Of a DNA stretch of 64,000 nucleotides, positions 29,542 through 40,449 are shown piece after piece (the stretch's first letter is position 1; each line of letters opens with the position of its first letter). A program made the translations under genes and the position numbers. The DNA is taken from positions 620,001 through 684,000 of the forward strand of contig WPIO01000030.1 of the NCBI GenBank assembly GCA_009760855.2, written 5' to 3'. Below the pieces are notes generated by a model. The model was given only the letters and a program-made list of their open reading frames with translations, was not told the origin of the DNA and did not search any database. Origin of the DNA: Cristatella mucedo. Taxonomy: Eukaryota > Bryozoa > Phylactolaemata > Cristatellidae.

Positions 29542-29764
29542 TTAAGGTCTACCGTTGTCATTCCTGCCAGTACTCGACTGCCTTTGCGTCCCGCCTTGAG
29601 TGCATTCGCTCATGCCACTGTCGACAGCGGTTTTGATGCTCATTCTGTATCTATTCCACAAATTGGAAGGCAGCGTTAACCAAGCACTTGAAGAGATATC
29701 ATGCGATGTCGATTGAGCATCCAATAGAGCATGTTTCCTCTGAGGAGCAGAACCAGCTAGATAA
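29542..29764 (+). pseudogene. Zinc-finger gene, exon d with in-frame TGA
   Basis: The acceptor CATGTTTAG with two leading bases fits phase 1 from exon c. The frame gives a degenerate finger (YRCHSCQYSTAFASRLE, whose first His is missing) and then a canonical finger with CSFC and HLKRYH. Between them a TGA at 29,634-29,636 interrupts the reading frame directly before the first Cys of the second finger. A CGA-to-TGA change is the simplest explanation. A third half-finger (FSCSRC near 29,780) is followed by further stops. A possible donor GTACAG at 29,765 would leave in phase 2, which does not fit the next exon found, so at least one exon may be missing. Confidence 0.45.
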
Positions 29765-30189
29765 GTACAGGGTGTCTTTTTCCTGCTCTCGTTGCATTTC
29801 TTTCTGAGTATGATTTGTTTCAATTGCTAACCAAAAGACCATTTCACGCGAGGCCCTTGGTGTCTTGATGCGTCATCTTTGCTGCGACACTAAAGTACTT
29901 CGATTGAAAATGTCACTATGCCTGTCTAAAGATTAAGACTTCAGTTTAATTATTGCTCCCCTTGCAGAAAATGTTTAAGCATATATATACCTATTGTTCT
30001 CTTGAAGAAATATACACAGGCATTACTCACTTGACATCAAAGAATTCATGCCACTACTTCTTGCATTGACATAATTAGTTCTATAGTTTCTAGACGGCAT
30101 CCTGAACATCTGTGAGAGTATTCACTCAGGTGGATCCTTTAAACACTTTTTGAGAGCGTTCAAAGAGCCTAAACTCAACCCTGTAGTAT

Positions 30190-30560
30190 GAATTATGTAA
30201 TTTAATGTAATGTCTCTCCGTCAGTAACTCCACAAAGTCATAAAGACCATGTGGGTGTTACGCAGGAGAGTTTTGTATAGCGCACTCACAGCCTAAGCGG
30301 CTTTCGGTACGCATTCGGTAGCCAGCAGACTTCGTCTCACGCAACAAAGAGAAAGTGGAAAACATAGCGGAGTTAGGAGAGCAGTTGAGGTAGTGAGTAG
30401 CCTAGAAGTAGCAGTTCAGGACCGCTGAAAAAGATGTGCCATAGTCGGCAGTTGGAGAGTAGATGTCGTTGCGTAAGAATTGTGGAAGCGAGTTCCACTA
30501 GCACAGACACGCTAGGGTCGTTGCATAAACATGGTGATTCTGTGGCAGGCCTATATTGTC
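30190..30560 (-). mobile_element. LINE family 2, 3' fragment, intronic
   Basis: The minus strand carries the 3' UTR blocks AAAGCCGCTTAGGCTGTGAG and a TTTCTCTTTGTTGCGTGAGA stretch. Upstream are remains of the C-terminal coding patch (AACTCGCTTCCACAATTCTT). The tail end reads TTAAATTACAT. Confidence 0.65.
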
Positions 30561-31961
30561 ATCTCGATTCGGCACGCAAAGTTCTCGGCCAGCTTCCCTG
30601 TAGCAACTCTCATCGACATTGGGCCACTGCTGTTACCCGGGGCTTCATGTTCCTTCTGTACTCATCAGTAACATCTAGCTAGCATCATTTAATAAACAGC
30701 AGCTACCTACCGGCCTGTACCTAGGTTACATGCAATAGCCAATCAAAAATGGATTAGTGGACTACAGCAGCTGACTGACCATCCCAGCCTCAATTCTTAT
30801 AGTAACGACCAAGGCACTATACAACTACGCAACCACATCTGACTTCATGGCTCTTCCACGGCAGCCGTGCTCGTTTGCTTGCATGCATATATCCATGTAC
30901 GTAACGAACATTCACTAACGCTTTAAATCCTAAGTCCTTAGGGAAGTTTTTTTCATTACTCATATTTGGAAACCACAGGGCCTCAGCAAGTGTACCGATT
31001 TCGCATATAACCAGGCATTCTCTGTCTATACGTGGTGCAGATCTGTTGGAAAGTAGGCTGGCAGAATTCGGACAAGCAGCTGATGACCAGGTCTGATGTT
31101 TTTTTCTAAGGCAGTTCAAATAGTTTGAAATGGATTTGTTACAGTACCCGGAACCAGTTTAGGGATTGAATATTAATCGTTAGCTTGGAATTTTAGAGAA
31201 TGCCCACATTAGAGAGTTGGAAGGGTACCCTAGGAATTTTGGCTTCTACTTGCACGAATGCATTAGAAGGAAAACTAGCTGATATAAAGTTCGCAAATCT
31301 GGCTCAAAGAAACTTGCACAACTCATCAGGTATTACCAAAATACTTCTCTAAATTTGACTATTGATATTGTGAGGTCACAACTTTGCAAAAATCCGTCAT
31401 TATGATTCAACGCTTAATTTAGTAAATAATGCTGGATAGGTATTTTGTGTGTTTCGAATGCACTCCTGTGATGGCAGCCAAAGTGGACGAACAATTGGTG
31501 TGGTCAGAGCTGGAATTTACAACTAAAGACCGGATGATCAAGGTCCGACTTTTTGAAATCGAATGTTCTGAGCTTAGAAAAAAATTCTCAGGCATGAGAC
31601 GTTAAGCACAACGTGCTTGCTAGCCTCATGCTGATTTAGCACCTAAGTCCAAGTCATTCGCATTAATTTCTCACGTGATCTGATTGGAATGGAATTGGAA
31701 TGGCACAAATGCCTTGTTGGGCACCGCGGGGCAATTCTGCTTCACAACTCATCTCTGAGCCGGGTGCACTGACAACATGAATCAATGACTAATCGGATAC
31801 AAGCTGCTAATTGTTACCACCTATGCCTATTTTTGGGATGCTTCCTGGGATGGTTCAATAGCCTAGCACGGCACTATTTTGTTTCCAATCCAGTTGCTAT
31901 TGTGATTCGCACACCGAAATCTGCTTTGGAAATGCGAAGCATAAAGACAATTAATTTTTAG
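30561..31961. other. Intronic sequence, nothing supported
   Basis: No zinc-finger motif, transposon end or RNA gene was recognised. An antisense frame at 30,817-31,119 has no domain. Confidence 0.45.
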
Positions 31962-32126
31962 GCAATTGCCAGCCAATCATGCAATCTGCAAACAGTTGCC
32001 ATGAAACATTTCTTGGCGGAAAACGTGTCGGACTTGGCTCCACTCAGTCATATAAGTGCTCAGCATGCAGCTATCGATCGAAATTCAAATGCAACGCACT
32101 GAGGCACGAGCGCACGATGCATGCAG
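31962..32126 (+). CDS. Zinc-finger gene, exon e (finger exon, module 1)
   Basis: The acceptor is TTAATTTTTAG and the donor GTACGA at 32,127. The 165-base exon enters with two leading bases and leaves in phase 1. It encodes a short polar segment and then a C2H2 finger with CSAC, YRSKFKCNALR and HERTMH. Exon and donor closely match exon g at 34,240-34,392, including the shared intron start GTACGACTTGA. This marks a duplicated module. The TYR-SKFK-type finger helix is shared by the two copies, so they probably recognise similar DNA. Confidence 0.68.
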
Positions 32127-32231
32127 GTACGACTTGACTGCTTCCGTTGCACGAGGTGCCTGCTCTGTGTCACATCGGCCTGTTTTGGGCTGACTACCAC
32201 TAGCCCGTCGCTCCGTTTTCTTGTCGGTCAG

Positions 32232-32417
32232 AGCTTAACGGTGCTCAAGTCACTCAGGACTCGATGCTTTGTCAGCAGGAGGCGAAGCTTGTACGTGGCA
32301 GAGGTGTGCCCCAGGCCGAGGGACTGCCTGATGGTGAGACAGAACGTTGTGGTACAGGCAAGCACACTGCTAAGGCAATATTATTCAGTCCCGCAAAGTC
32401 GACGGTCATGGGGACTG
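32232..32417 (+). CDS. Zinc-finger gene, exon f (linker exon, module 1)
   Basis: The acceptor TCGGTCAG and donor GTAAGG give a 186-base exon of phase 1 on both sides, fully open in the frame set by exon e. The product is a polar Gln/Glu/Gly-rich linker ending in VMGT. Exon h at 34,508-34,696 has the same phase, similar length and the same end (ACT G, then GTAAGGGCTC). Longer overlapping frames in this area use the retained intron and are less likely. Confidence 0.58.
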
Positions 32418-33749
32418 GTAAGGGCTCGATTCTCGAGTACCAGTGGGGGCCTTGCTTGGCCCATGGGCAAGGGAGTTGCCTTAAACGACAAACGTCATAA
32501 GTGCAAGCCCAGCAGTATTGGCTAATCACACGGATAGAGGCTTGGTTCTTTTAGGGGTCTACAAAAATATATTCTTATTATTTTAACTGCTTTAATGTCG
32601 CCGTTCTTTCAAAGCCCGAGTTCGCCACTAAATGAACTATGTCATACATTGCTGCAGTTTTAGAATATCCCTCACCTTGAGTCATTCAAGTTTCAGTAAT
32701 GAATGCGATTCAAAATGCTCATGCAAAAGGCTAGTTGCTTTTACGTAAAATTAGTCTATTACAGTATAGGTGGTATTGTGGTATCCCCATTATTCTACTA
32801 TTGAGCAGGCTGTATTTAACCAGCCTGCTAGTGTTTTCGCTCACTTCAAAACTCCGTGCGACTATTGTCCCTAGAACTTACCAAAACATGGAAATCTCTG
32901 AATCTATTTTCCGACTAAGCAGCAGATACTGGTTTTTTCTTGCTATGAGACGTACCTAAGGCACTGCAAGCATTAAAATGGAACAAGTTTTGCTGCACTC
33001 ATACTCTTTCTAAGTTTCATGGGCCTCAAATAGTTCGTTCTTCGTAGACCACATCAATTCAATATGCAATGCTTTTTATACCTACCTAACAGGACATTGC
33101 TTGTCCAATTTTCATCTAGCATGAGCAGCCCGTGTTTTTGAATGTTAGGAGCACTTCATGACCAACCCTGCTGCTGATTAGTATTCACTTCAGTCCAAGG
33201 CTTTGGAACGTGCAGGAATTTATTGCGTTCATTTTAATGAGGTTAATATCGTAAATGGTAATGTCTTGAGCACTTAAAATTTAAATATTACAGTAAAAAT
33301 ATACCATATATTACAGTAAAAATATATAGGATATACCTCTGTTTATTTTTTATTTGAATACTTGGCTGTACATGATTGTTTCATATAAAGCAATTCCATA
33401 TTGACTGAAAGGAAAACCTACTTTTAGATACCTGTAGCGTCTCCTGAAAATTTGATTCCATTTAACTTGCGATAGTAGCAATGTTTTTGAGAACCGAAAG
33501 AATATTCAGACTAAAGGTAATTCGAGTTCCAGACTCCACAGCGTCATGTTTTGTGAGTCGTGTGGCTGGCGCTTGGAGAACTGCCGCCACTGCCACTCTT
33601 CGCAAAGAAAGCTTGCCGTAAATATGGATTTGATAGTCCCTTACTCGAAACGAAAGGGCAAGATTACAATTGATCTTGCTGGAGTTTTTTTTGCCTAGCA
33701 CTACTGATTAATTTACCCGCGGACAAGCCAACTTGAGAGTTTTGTTATA
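32418..33749. other. Intronic sequence, nothing firmly supported
   Basis: A short direct repeat, ATTACAGTAAAAATATA, occurs twice near 33,288-33,326. Otherwise no feature. Confidence 0.45.
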
Positions 33750-33924
33750 ATAATAATAATAATATTGCACTTGATAAAGCGCCCACAGAGAACTTAATCT
33801 CTTTCTAGGCGCTTTACATTTGCTGCAAAGTGATACGCAATAGAATAGTAAGTAAAATCATGCTTGAAAAACAAACAAAATGAATAACATGGTTAGGGGA
33901 ATAACATGGTTAGGGGATGTATAG
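33750..33924 (-). mobile_element. LINE family 1, 3' tail only
   Basis: On the minus strand this is AAATGTAAAGCGCCTAGAAA, then GAGATTAAGTTCTCTGTGGG, then an (ATT)n end. It is nearly identical to the tail of copy 1 and to 51,267-51,381. A 17-base block ATAACATGGTTAGGGGA is tandemly doubled at its 5' side. Confidence 0.85.
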
Positions 33925-34239
33925 ACGTGAATACCTGCTTTGGCACTGTCGTTACGACTGTGCATCAGATGTCGCATTATAACTTCTTGGCAACCGATGG
34001 GTAAGCCAATAGGCAAGAATAATGTATGAATCAAGCTGGCAGCTAATACTAGTAATACAGTATAATAACAATAATAGCTGGTAGCTTACAGTATCGTTTC
34101 CAGACTTGCTGTTTGCTAAGCATCCATGTAAGGACGTAAGGCGAAGCTTCCTGATAGGCTTCTTTCTCACTGTTTGCACATCTGATTAAGATGAATGACC
34201 GTGGTGTCGAATGCCTAACATCCATTTATCACTTTTCAG

Positions 34240-34392
34240 GGGTCTGTAGTGCCCGCCTACGCTCCAATAGCGAGAGCCCTAAAAGCGATCGTGAAGCGCT
34301 CAAGTCACCACAAAAATATTGGTGCTCAGTGTGCACCTACCGATCTAAATTCAAGTGTAATGCACAGAGACACGAACGCATGATGCATCCAG
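34240..34392 (+). CDS. Zinc-finger gene, exon g (finger exon, module 2)
   Basis: The acceptor CACTTTTCAG and donor GTACGA at 34,393 give a 153-base exon entering with two leading bases and leaving in phase 1. A Ser/Arg-rich segment (SNSESPKSDREALKS) precedes a C2H2 finger with CSVC, YRSKFKCNAQR and HERMMH. It is the paralogous copy of exon e, differing at few finger residues. Phase-1 borders on both sides let the module be added or lost without breaking the frame. Confidence 0.7.
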
Positions 34393-34507
34393 GTACGACT
34401 TGAAAGCTTTTGTCACGAGAGATTCTAGATTGCTAGCTAGCCTACTCTGTATGCTGCTTTTAAAGCTTCGTGTAACCTCCAACTTGCTACACTTTTTTGT
34501 TGCTCAG

Positions 34508-34696
34508 AGGTAATAGATGCGAGAGAAACCGATGATGCTGCGAAACTATGGCAGCGGGACGAACAGCTTACTTCTGAAAGTAGTAAGCCCACGACAGCCG
34601 GAGGGCTGGCAAAAAAAAATATCGAATATGCAGCAAGCCAGCCCGCCTCGCATATACCTGTATCCACCACAGAGAAAGAGACTGCCACTGGGACTG
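34508..34696 (+). CDS. Zinc-finger gene, exon h (linker exon, module 2)
   Basis: The acceptor TTTGTTGCTCAG and donor GTAAGG at 34,697 give a 189-base exon, phase 1 on both sides, open throughout. The product is polar (DARETDDAAKLWQRDEQLTS, then Thr/Ala-rich) and ends in TATGT. It pairs with exon f. The next exon with compatible phase found by eye is at 40,450. Confidence 0.62.
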
Positions 34697-34811
34697 GTAA
34701 GGGCTCATTCCTCGAGCTGCTTTGCTGTGCGACGGCAGGCGCTCACTCTGAGCCTCGAGTCGCCTGATTTTTTATGGTTATGTGTATAAACGACGTCATA
34801 AATACGTGATT

Positions 34812-35790
34812 AGGATCAGGTCATGTCCTAGCACCTTTCAAAAAGAATGTAGTTCGGCGACTAAGCTAGAAAGCAACACTAGACCTAGAGAACTTGAGAA
34901 ACTTTCGCCTAGTCTCCATTCTATCGTTCTAATCAAAGACACTGAAACGAGTCATGTAAGACCAGTTGAACTTATATATTGAGAGTTCAAACTTTGGTAG
35001 TAAGTCACAGTCTGGTTTTGGAAATAATTACTCCACAAAGTCAGCATTGCTTTGGGTGTACAAAGACCTACTTAGGACTGCAGACATAGGTAGAATATCA
35101 CTGCTGGTTTTTGCTCGATCTTTCGGCAGGTTTTGATCCTATCAATACCAAGTATTTCCTGTGCGCCTCTCAACTCGCCCGGGCATTGCTGGCATTGCAT
35201 TTCAGCGGTTTCGGTCCTATGTCAGACCGTTAGACTCCTATGTAAGACCGTTGGGTTATGTTAGGGTGTTTATGTTTATGTTATTTTTGGGTTATGATTT
35301 TTGTTGTTGTATGTTAGGTCCTATGTTAGACCATTAGAGTATCCATTTGAATTGACAACGCTCATCCGAGGAACCATTGCAATATGGGACAACTCAGGAA
35401 GTTTTGGTTGGTTCCGTTTATTTCATTGCCTAGCACAATCTAGACATTTTCTTTGATCGCTCTCAGCATTCTAGCATGCCAAATTTTCTCGACTCCCATG
35501 CGTCGGGACATCTATTCACCTGGCCACATTTACAAGGGAACTAAAAACTCACCAATTTATAAGAGCATTTAGCTGATCCCTATTATTCCCACTTTATGAG
35601 CTTACCCGTGCTGACCCTGTGCATGCTGCCACTAACCATACTTTGAATGCTGAACTTGTGCAAGGCAACTCACACAGTGCTATTCTTGTTCTTAATTGAG
35701 CACTAATCGGTCGATCGCGTTTCATTTGTAGCAAATGTAAAGCACCTAGAAATAGATTGAGTTCTCTGAGGGCGTTTTGTCAAAAATTAT
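34812..35790 (+). mobile_element. LINE family 1, degenerate copy with internal deletion
   Basis: 34,812-35,215 matches the reverse-transcriptase region of copy 2 (5,925-6,330), with blocks such as TCATGTCCTAGCACCTTTCA and CTTGGTAGTAAGTCACAGTC. The middle is lost or scrambled, with three local copies of a TCCTATGTNAGACC motif near 35,215-35,335. The 3' end at 35,715-35,790 is the standard tail (AAATGTAAAGCACCTAGAAA). Stops occur throughout. Confidence 0.72.
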
Positions 35791-35834
35791 GTTCATATTA
35801 CTATAACTTCTTTGAGAACACGATGCTTTTTTCT

Positions 35835-36850
35835 TCTAATAGATGATGTTGTGCGACCGTCACCACGTGCTCGAAATTTAGGTGTCGTTCTCGACAGATT
35901 CATAAATTTTAAAACTTCATTCTGAAGCTGTCTTCCACAGCTAGCCATGACGTCCAATTCCTATCCAAGATTAGGAGCTGTTTTCCATTGTGGGTTGATT
36001 TTTTTAACTAGCTCCTTTGTTCTGTCTCGGCTTGATTATTGCAATTCTCTTTTGGCTGGGCTACCAAAGAATGCAACTATGCCGCTGCAGCTGGCTATGA
36101 ATGTGGCTGCAAGACTAGTTTTCAAGTTCCAGAGGTTGGACCACGTGTCTCCTTCGCTAAAAGAGCTAGGATGTATGCCGGTTTAATCAACGAATACAGA
36201 GAAAATTTCTACCCTAACCAACATGGCCTGCCACGGCTCAGGTCCTCAGTACCTAGCTGAACTGCTGCACCAGTTTCAGCCTCCTCGTGCTCTCAAGTCC
36301 TGTATGGACAATAAAGTAGCTGCTCTATTCCCCTAATTGAATACCGCTAGTTACAAAAGCTTTAGCTCTGCAGGTCCTAGACCGTGGAACTCGCTTACAG
36401 GATTCTTAACCTACAACGAACACTTTCCGGCTGCCGACTACGGCTCATCCCTTTCAGCAGTCCAGAGCTGCTACTTCCATGCTAATCACTACCTCAACTG
36501 CCTTCCTTTTTTCTCTAGCTGAATTAACAGCCTCTTTTTGTATAGCAACAGAAGAGCCTTTACGGCTATCACCACAGCTTGCAGTGGCGATAAAGAATCG
36601 CCCACCACAGGATTAGAACCCACGACCTCGGAGCCGAGGTCATACAAAATAACCACCTTACCTAGTGAGCCATTACTGTCTCTGCTATGCTTCCCACTTT
36701 ATTTTCGTTTCGCGGGATGAAGTCTGTTGGCTGCCGAATAAGTACCAAAAGCCGCTTAGGTTGTAAGTGCTTTATAAACTGTCCTTCGTAACACCCACAT
36801 AGTGTTTGCGGCTTTGCAGATTTACAGAGGGGAATACATTAAATTACGAT
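35835..36850 (+). mobile_element. LINE family 2, 5'-truncated copy
   Basis: The frame pieces contain RPSPRARNLGVVLD, SRLDYCNSLLAGLPKNAT and SAGPRPWNSLTGFL, corresponding to the C-terminal half of the copy at 18,890. The 3' UTR blocks appear at 36,685-36,850 (AAAGCCGCTTAGGTTGTAAG). A SINE is inserted in between. Several stops show it is dead. Confidence 0.8.
36525..36684 (-). mobile_element. SINE family B nested in LINE family 2
   Basis: On the minus strand the head TGGCTCACTAGGTAAGGTGG is a tRNA-like A box, and GTCGTGGGTTCTAATCCTG a B box. The tail GGCTCTTCTGTTGCTATACA follows. The surrounding LINE 3' UTR resumes on both sides, so the SINE inserted after the LINE. Confidence 0.7.
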
Positions 36851-37769
36851 GGAGTGTACCCTCTAATTTTAGTTATATCACTCTCCATCATCTATGCAAC
36901 TTTTGAACTAAAGCAGAAATAACGTTCTTCTTACGACGGCAAGTTGTTTTTAGTAATGCTAGCGATCTACCAAGTAAAAATAATAGGCTTAGTTGCATTT
37001 GTTGACTGCTGAACGCTGTGGACTGATCATGGACTATTTTTGAGAGTGGCTAGAATATTCGGCACCGGTCGTTCTTAGATGCTCACCAAAGTCGGTTTCT
37101 GACCAAAAAATATGCAAATGCATGTTTTTGTTCTAACTTGGCTATCGCTAAGGGTTCTCAAGGTGCTGACCAGCTTGTCTGTCCAAAAGCTTAAAATTAA
37201 CCTGGTGCGATATTCATTGTAAATCATTTCCACTTTGGGTGCTTACTAAATCTTTCGAAGTTAATCGGGCCTCAAACTGTGGCTTGAAAACTTAGAATTC
37301 ATGCTGACCGTCGACTGAAAGTGCATTACTTAGCTACCACTGCCTAGTTAGTGACTTTTCGGATATGATCCTGTGAGAGCATGGTGTGTTCTCGAATTTT
37401 AAGATATATATTGCATCGAGTTGATCGTGAATTAAAGCTCACCGCCATCCTACGACTAGAAGTACTACAGAATCTGCTGGCCCTCTTGTATCCAGGTTAC
37501 TGTGGTTAGCAGTTGCGGCTCGACTGATCTGCGTCTCAAGTGTTATAGTTTGCAGCAGGTTGAGTAATCCTGAATGCTTCTTCTGAGATTCCCAGAATTG
37601 CGAACGTAATGCTGCGAGAGGCAGGCCTGAACTTGCAGCACGAGCTTTCATTAAATCATGCATTTTCAGGAAAAGCCTCCTGGGCCTCCATAATTCTCAG
37701 CTTACTTTTAATCCGTCTGAAAATGAATATTGCTTTGGAAGAAAATTCAAATTAATAATGTATCCCGCC
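36851..37769. other. Intronic sequence, nothing supported
   Basis: No motif, repeat or exon was recognised. An antisense frame at 37,439-37,663 has no domain. Confidence 0.4.
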
Positions 37770-38195
37770 CACGCAAATTTTGGTGTGCATGCGGAAGCCA
37801 ATCATCCTTTCACACAACAAAGAGAAAGTGAGAAACGTAGCTGAGTAAAAAAAGTCAGGCTAGAAACTGAGTAGCTTCAAAGTAGAAGCTCGGGATGAAG
37901 GGTGCGGTTTAATAAGCTGGAGAACAATATACACCGTTCGAAAGGTTTGTAGAAGTGAGTTCTACACTCTAGGGACTGCAGAGCTAAACCTTCTCGTCAA
38001 CTCTTTAAGCAAATGTATTGGAGTCTAACATTTATTGTCCATAGAGCTCCTGAGGGAATGAGAAGTCTAATACTAAAGCAGCAATTCAGCCAGGTACAAA
38101 GGAGCCAAACCGTGGTAGGCCTTGTGGGCCAGCGTAAGAACTTTGCTCTGTATCCTTTGATCAACCGAGAGCCATGGAAACTCCTGCCGAAAAGA
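37770..38195 (-). mobile_element. LINE family 2, 3' fragment
   Basis: On the minus strand, broken frames read QRIQSKVLTLAHKAYHGLAP and YLAELL near 38,080-38,160, then remains of the NSL patch. The 3' UTR block with TTTCTCTTTGTTGTGTGAAA is at about 37,820. It is one more truncated copy in the intron. Confidence 0.65.
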
Positions 38196-38224
38196 AATTT
38201 GGCTGGGCAGCTGGGATTTGGGTT

Positions 38225-39505
38225 GGGTGACTATTGAACCTACGATTACTGACCCTACGAAAATTGGAATTTTCTACTGGGCTCATACGACAACTGATCT
38301 ATTTACCATCTGGTCTGCGACTATTAGAAATACGGCAACTGTCCAGTACTAACTGGCCTATATGACAACTGATCCGTTTGTCATTTTATAAGAATATTAC
38401 ACAATTATTAATTAAAACAATTGATACAAACAAGTAAGAATGAATTCATGACGGTCTGAAGTTTGTTTATAGTTATGCAACAAGATTATTAGGAAAATTA
38501 GTTTTACTCGTCAAAGTTAAAAAAAATGTTCATTACGTTCTAGATAAATTTGTTCTTAATGTTACTTTAGCTTCTCAGCTAACTATGCGACAAATATGCA
38601 TGGCACGAAGAAAAGTTAGAACTTTTGTGCGACCATAACCTTCAACACCCCGTCTAACTTTTCGGCAAGTTCGCGGCATCTCTTTGTTTAGACAACAAGA
38701 GACTTTTGCCTTGCAAAAACAAAGCATTCTGCTTACTGTGGTCCATGAGAAGCCCTTTCAGAAAAGTCCACTTCGTCGGTTGCTGGCACAGGAACAATTC
38801 TTGGAGCCCGTAATGCCACCCCTCTACTGCATTAGCTGTACGAGCTACACCGTCTACTAATGCCCCATACTGATTCCACATCCGCACAGCAAAAAGCCCA
38901 CTGCCGTAGTTATTACCTCTGCCTTGATGACGTCTGCCTCGTACATATGTATGTTCGAAGTATGAGATCAGTTCAGTCGTACGCTCATGTGATGGCATAA
39001 AATTGGACGGCAGCTCATATGCTTCGATGGCGTCAGTCTCCGGTACATGTGCCATTGCTGGTAGACATCGGATAACACCCCCAGTTTCATAATCCTCTTT
39101 CATTCATAACTCATTGACCTTTCGTATAACGCTGTGTAGTGCAATTAGTTATTAGACAAGCCTTGCAGCCACACTGACGGTATTTGCAGCATCGCCAATT
39201 ATGTTCAACAACTATCAACTTCACAAATTATCAATTTTGTTTATTTATACTAACTGATATCCCATCCTTATAAAAGTCTCCCGACAGTCATAGCAAACTG
39301 GTAAGACATATAATAAATATGTAACCTAAGTTGATCTAATAAAGCCGACCTGCGCCAGTTTTATTTGTATTGCCCGTTTCTGATCTAGGCAACTTGTCAA
39401 AGATCAGTTATCATTAAGATCAATTGTTGCATAGGCCGGTTGGTACAAGCCATTTGTCGTAGGTCTAGTAGTCACAAGCTCAGTTGTCGGTACATCGGGA
39501 TTTGT
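38225..39505 (-). mobile_element. Decayed MULE-type DNA transposon
   Basis: The interior holds a MULE-like transposase remnant on the minus strand. The left end (38,225-38,395) is built from repeated units such as ACGACAACTGATC, CGGCAACTG and ATGACAACTGATCC. The right end (39,365-39,505) has the complementary forms (GATCAGTTATC, CAATTGTTGCATAGG, CATTTGTCGTAGG, CAGTTGTCGG). Inverted ends made of ~20-base sub-repeats are common in Mutator-like elements. The exact termini and the 8-11 base target duplication could not be fixed. Confidence 0.6.
38654..39103 (-). pseudogene. MULE transposase C-terminal fragment
   Basis: The 149-residue frame resembles the C-terminal region found after the MULE transposase domain, often associated with FLYWCH-type proteins in animals. 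It shows an aromatic-rich YFEHTYVRGR patch, then FAVRMWNQYGALVDGVARTA and NAVEGWHYGLQ, corresponding to the usual Trp-Asn and E-x-W-H blocks, then a WTFLKGLL segment. The catalytic DDE core that would lie upstream (above 39,103) is absent. The frame ends in a conventional stop. The fragment sits between candidate inverted ends and inside an intron of the zinc-finger gene. Confidence 0.7.
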
Positions 39506-40129
39506 TAACTTGCCTTGAAGATTTATTCATCACCAGCTGCAGTGGCCTAATTACATTTTTGGTAACCCAGCTAAAATAGAATTAAGATATTCCAGACTAA
39601 AAGTTACCATGGAGCTAGCTCTATTTTTCCAGGTCGCCTGGGTAGGTGGTAATTAAAGTAAGATAGAAATCGGACGGGACGACTGGCAATAAAGGCAGTC
39701 TTCCTTATGAAACTAGTTGACAAAATCACAGGTAAATTCCGCTCGCATGATAAAGATCGCACAACAGCATTCCTATTAGAAGAGCAAAGTTGTCTAGTTC
39801 AGCCACGCGCTTGGTGAGTAATGTGAGATCTGTTTAATATTTGCTTAATTTAGAGAGCTTGACTGACATCCAAGATGAATTTTCAGTCGAGTATTATAAC
39901 AGTATACCAGTCGCTGCAGCATATTCTGAAGATTAAAACGACCAATACACATGTGTTTCATCGAAGTATAAGTGATGGCTGATCATATCGAACCGATTCA
40001 CTTGTTCCGGATATTATATATTCATCGGCCACAGCAAATGACCGAAAAAGCAAAGGACCCTAGTGGGACTTCACAGCTTGGGTCTGGTGGATAACCAAGC
40101 GAAATGGATGGAAAACTAACGGACTTACA
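39506..40129. other. Intronic sequence, nothing supported
   Basis: No feature recognised. Confidence 0.4.
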
Positions 40130-40365
40130 GGCCAGATGCAAACGACTCAGGTGCCTCTTCTGCCAGAATGATTGTTTTTTTCAATCTTACAAGTAGAATA
40201 CCGTGCCCAATAGTTTCGAATGCAACCGATAGGTTAAACAGGGCCAGAGCAGTGATATCACGTCACGGTTGCTGCATAGGGTTTCACTAACTGCATAGAG
40301 GATAGCAATTTCTCTGGAGTGGCATCGCTTGAGTGCCGACTGAAATGCTTCTACCTATACATTAT
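40130..40365 (-). mobile_element. LINE reverse-transcriptase fragment
   Basis: On the minus strand, shifted frames show FQSALKRCHSREIA, then ITALALFNLSVAFETIGHGI, then LLVRLKK. These are degenerate versions of the FQSGFR-HSTET and LLDLSAAFDTIDH motifs of the L2/CR1 group. Only about 240 bases survive. It is closer to LINE family 2 than to family 1. Confidence 0.6.
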
Positions 40366-40449
40366 TTTAAATGTGTGGTACTAGCTGTTTTTAGAAATGT
40401 GCTCTAAAGCTCGCTATTGCTAAAGCAGCATCTCATTTCTGGGTTGCAG

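Noticed and set aside
32121-32529. 134-codon plus frame and 85-codon minus frame
   Set aside because: They run through an intron. The phase-1 exon f in another frame is paralogous to exon h and is preferred.
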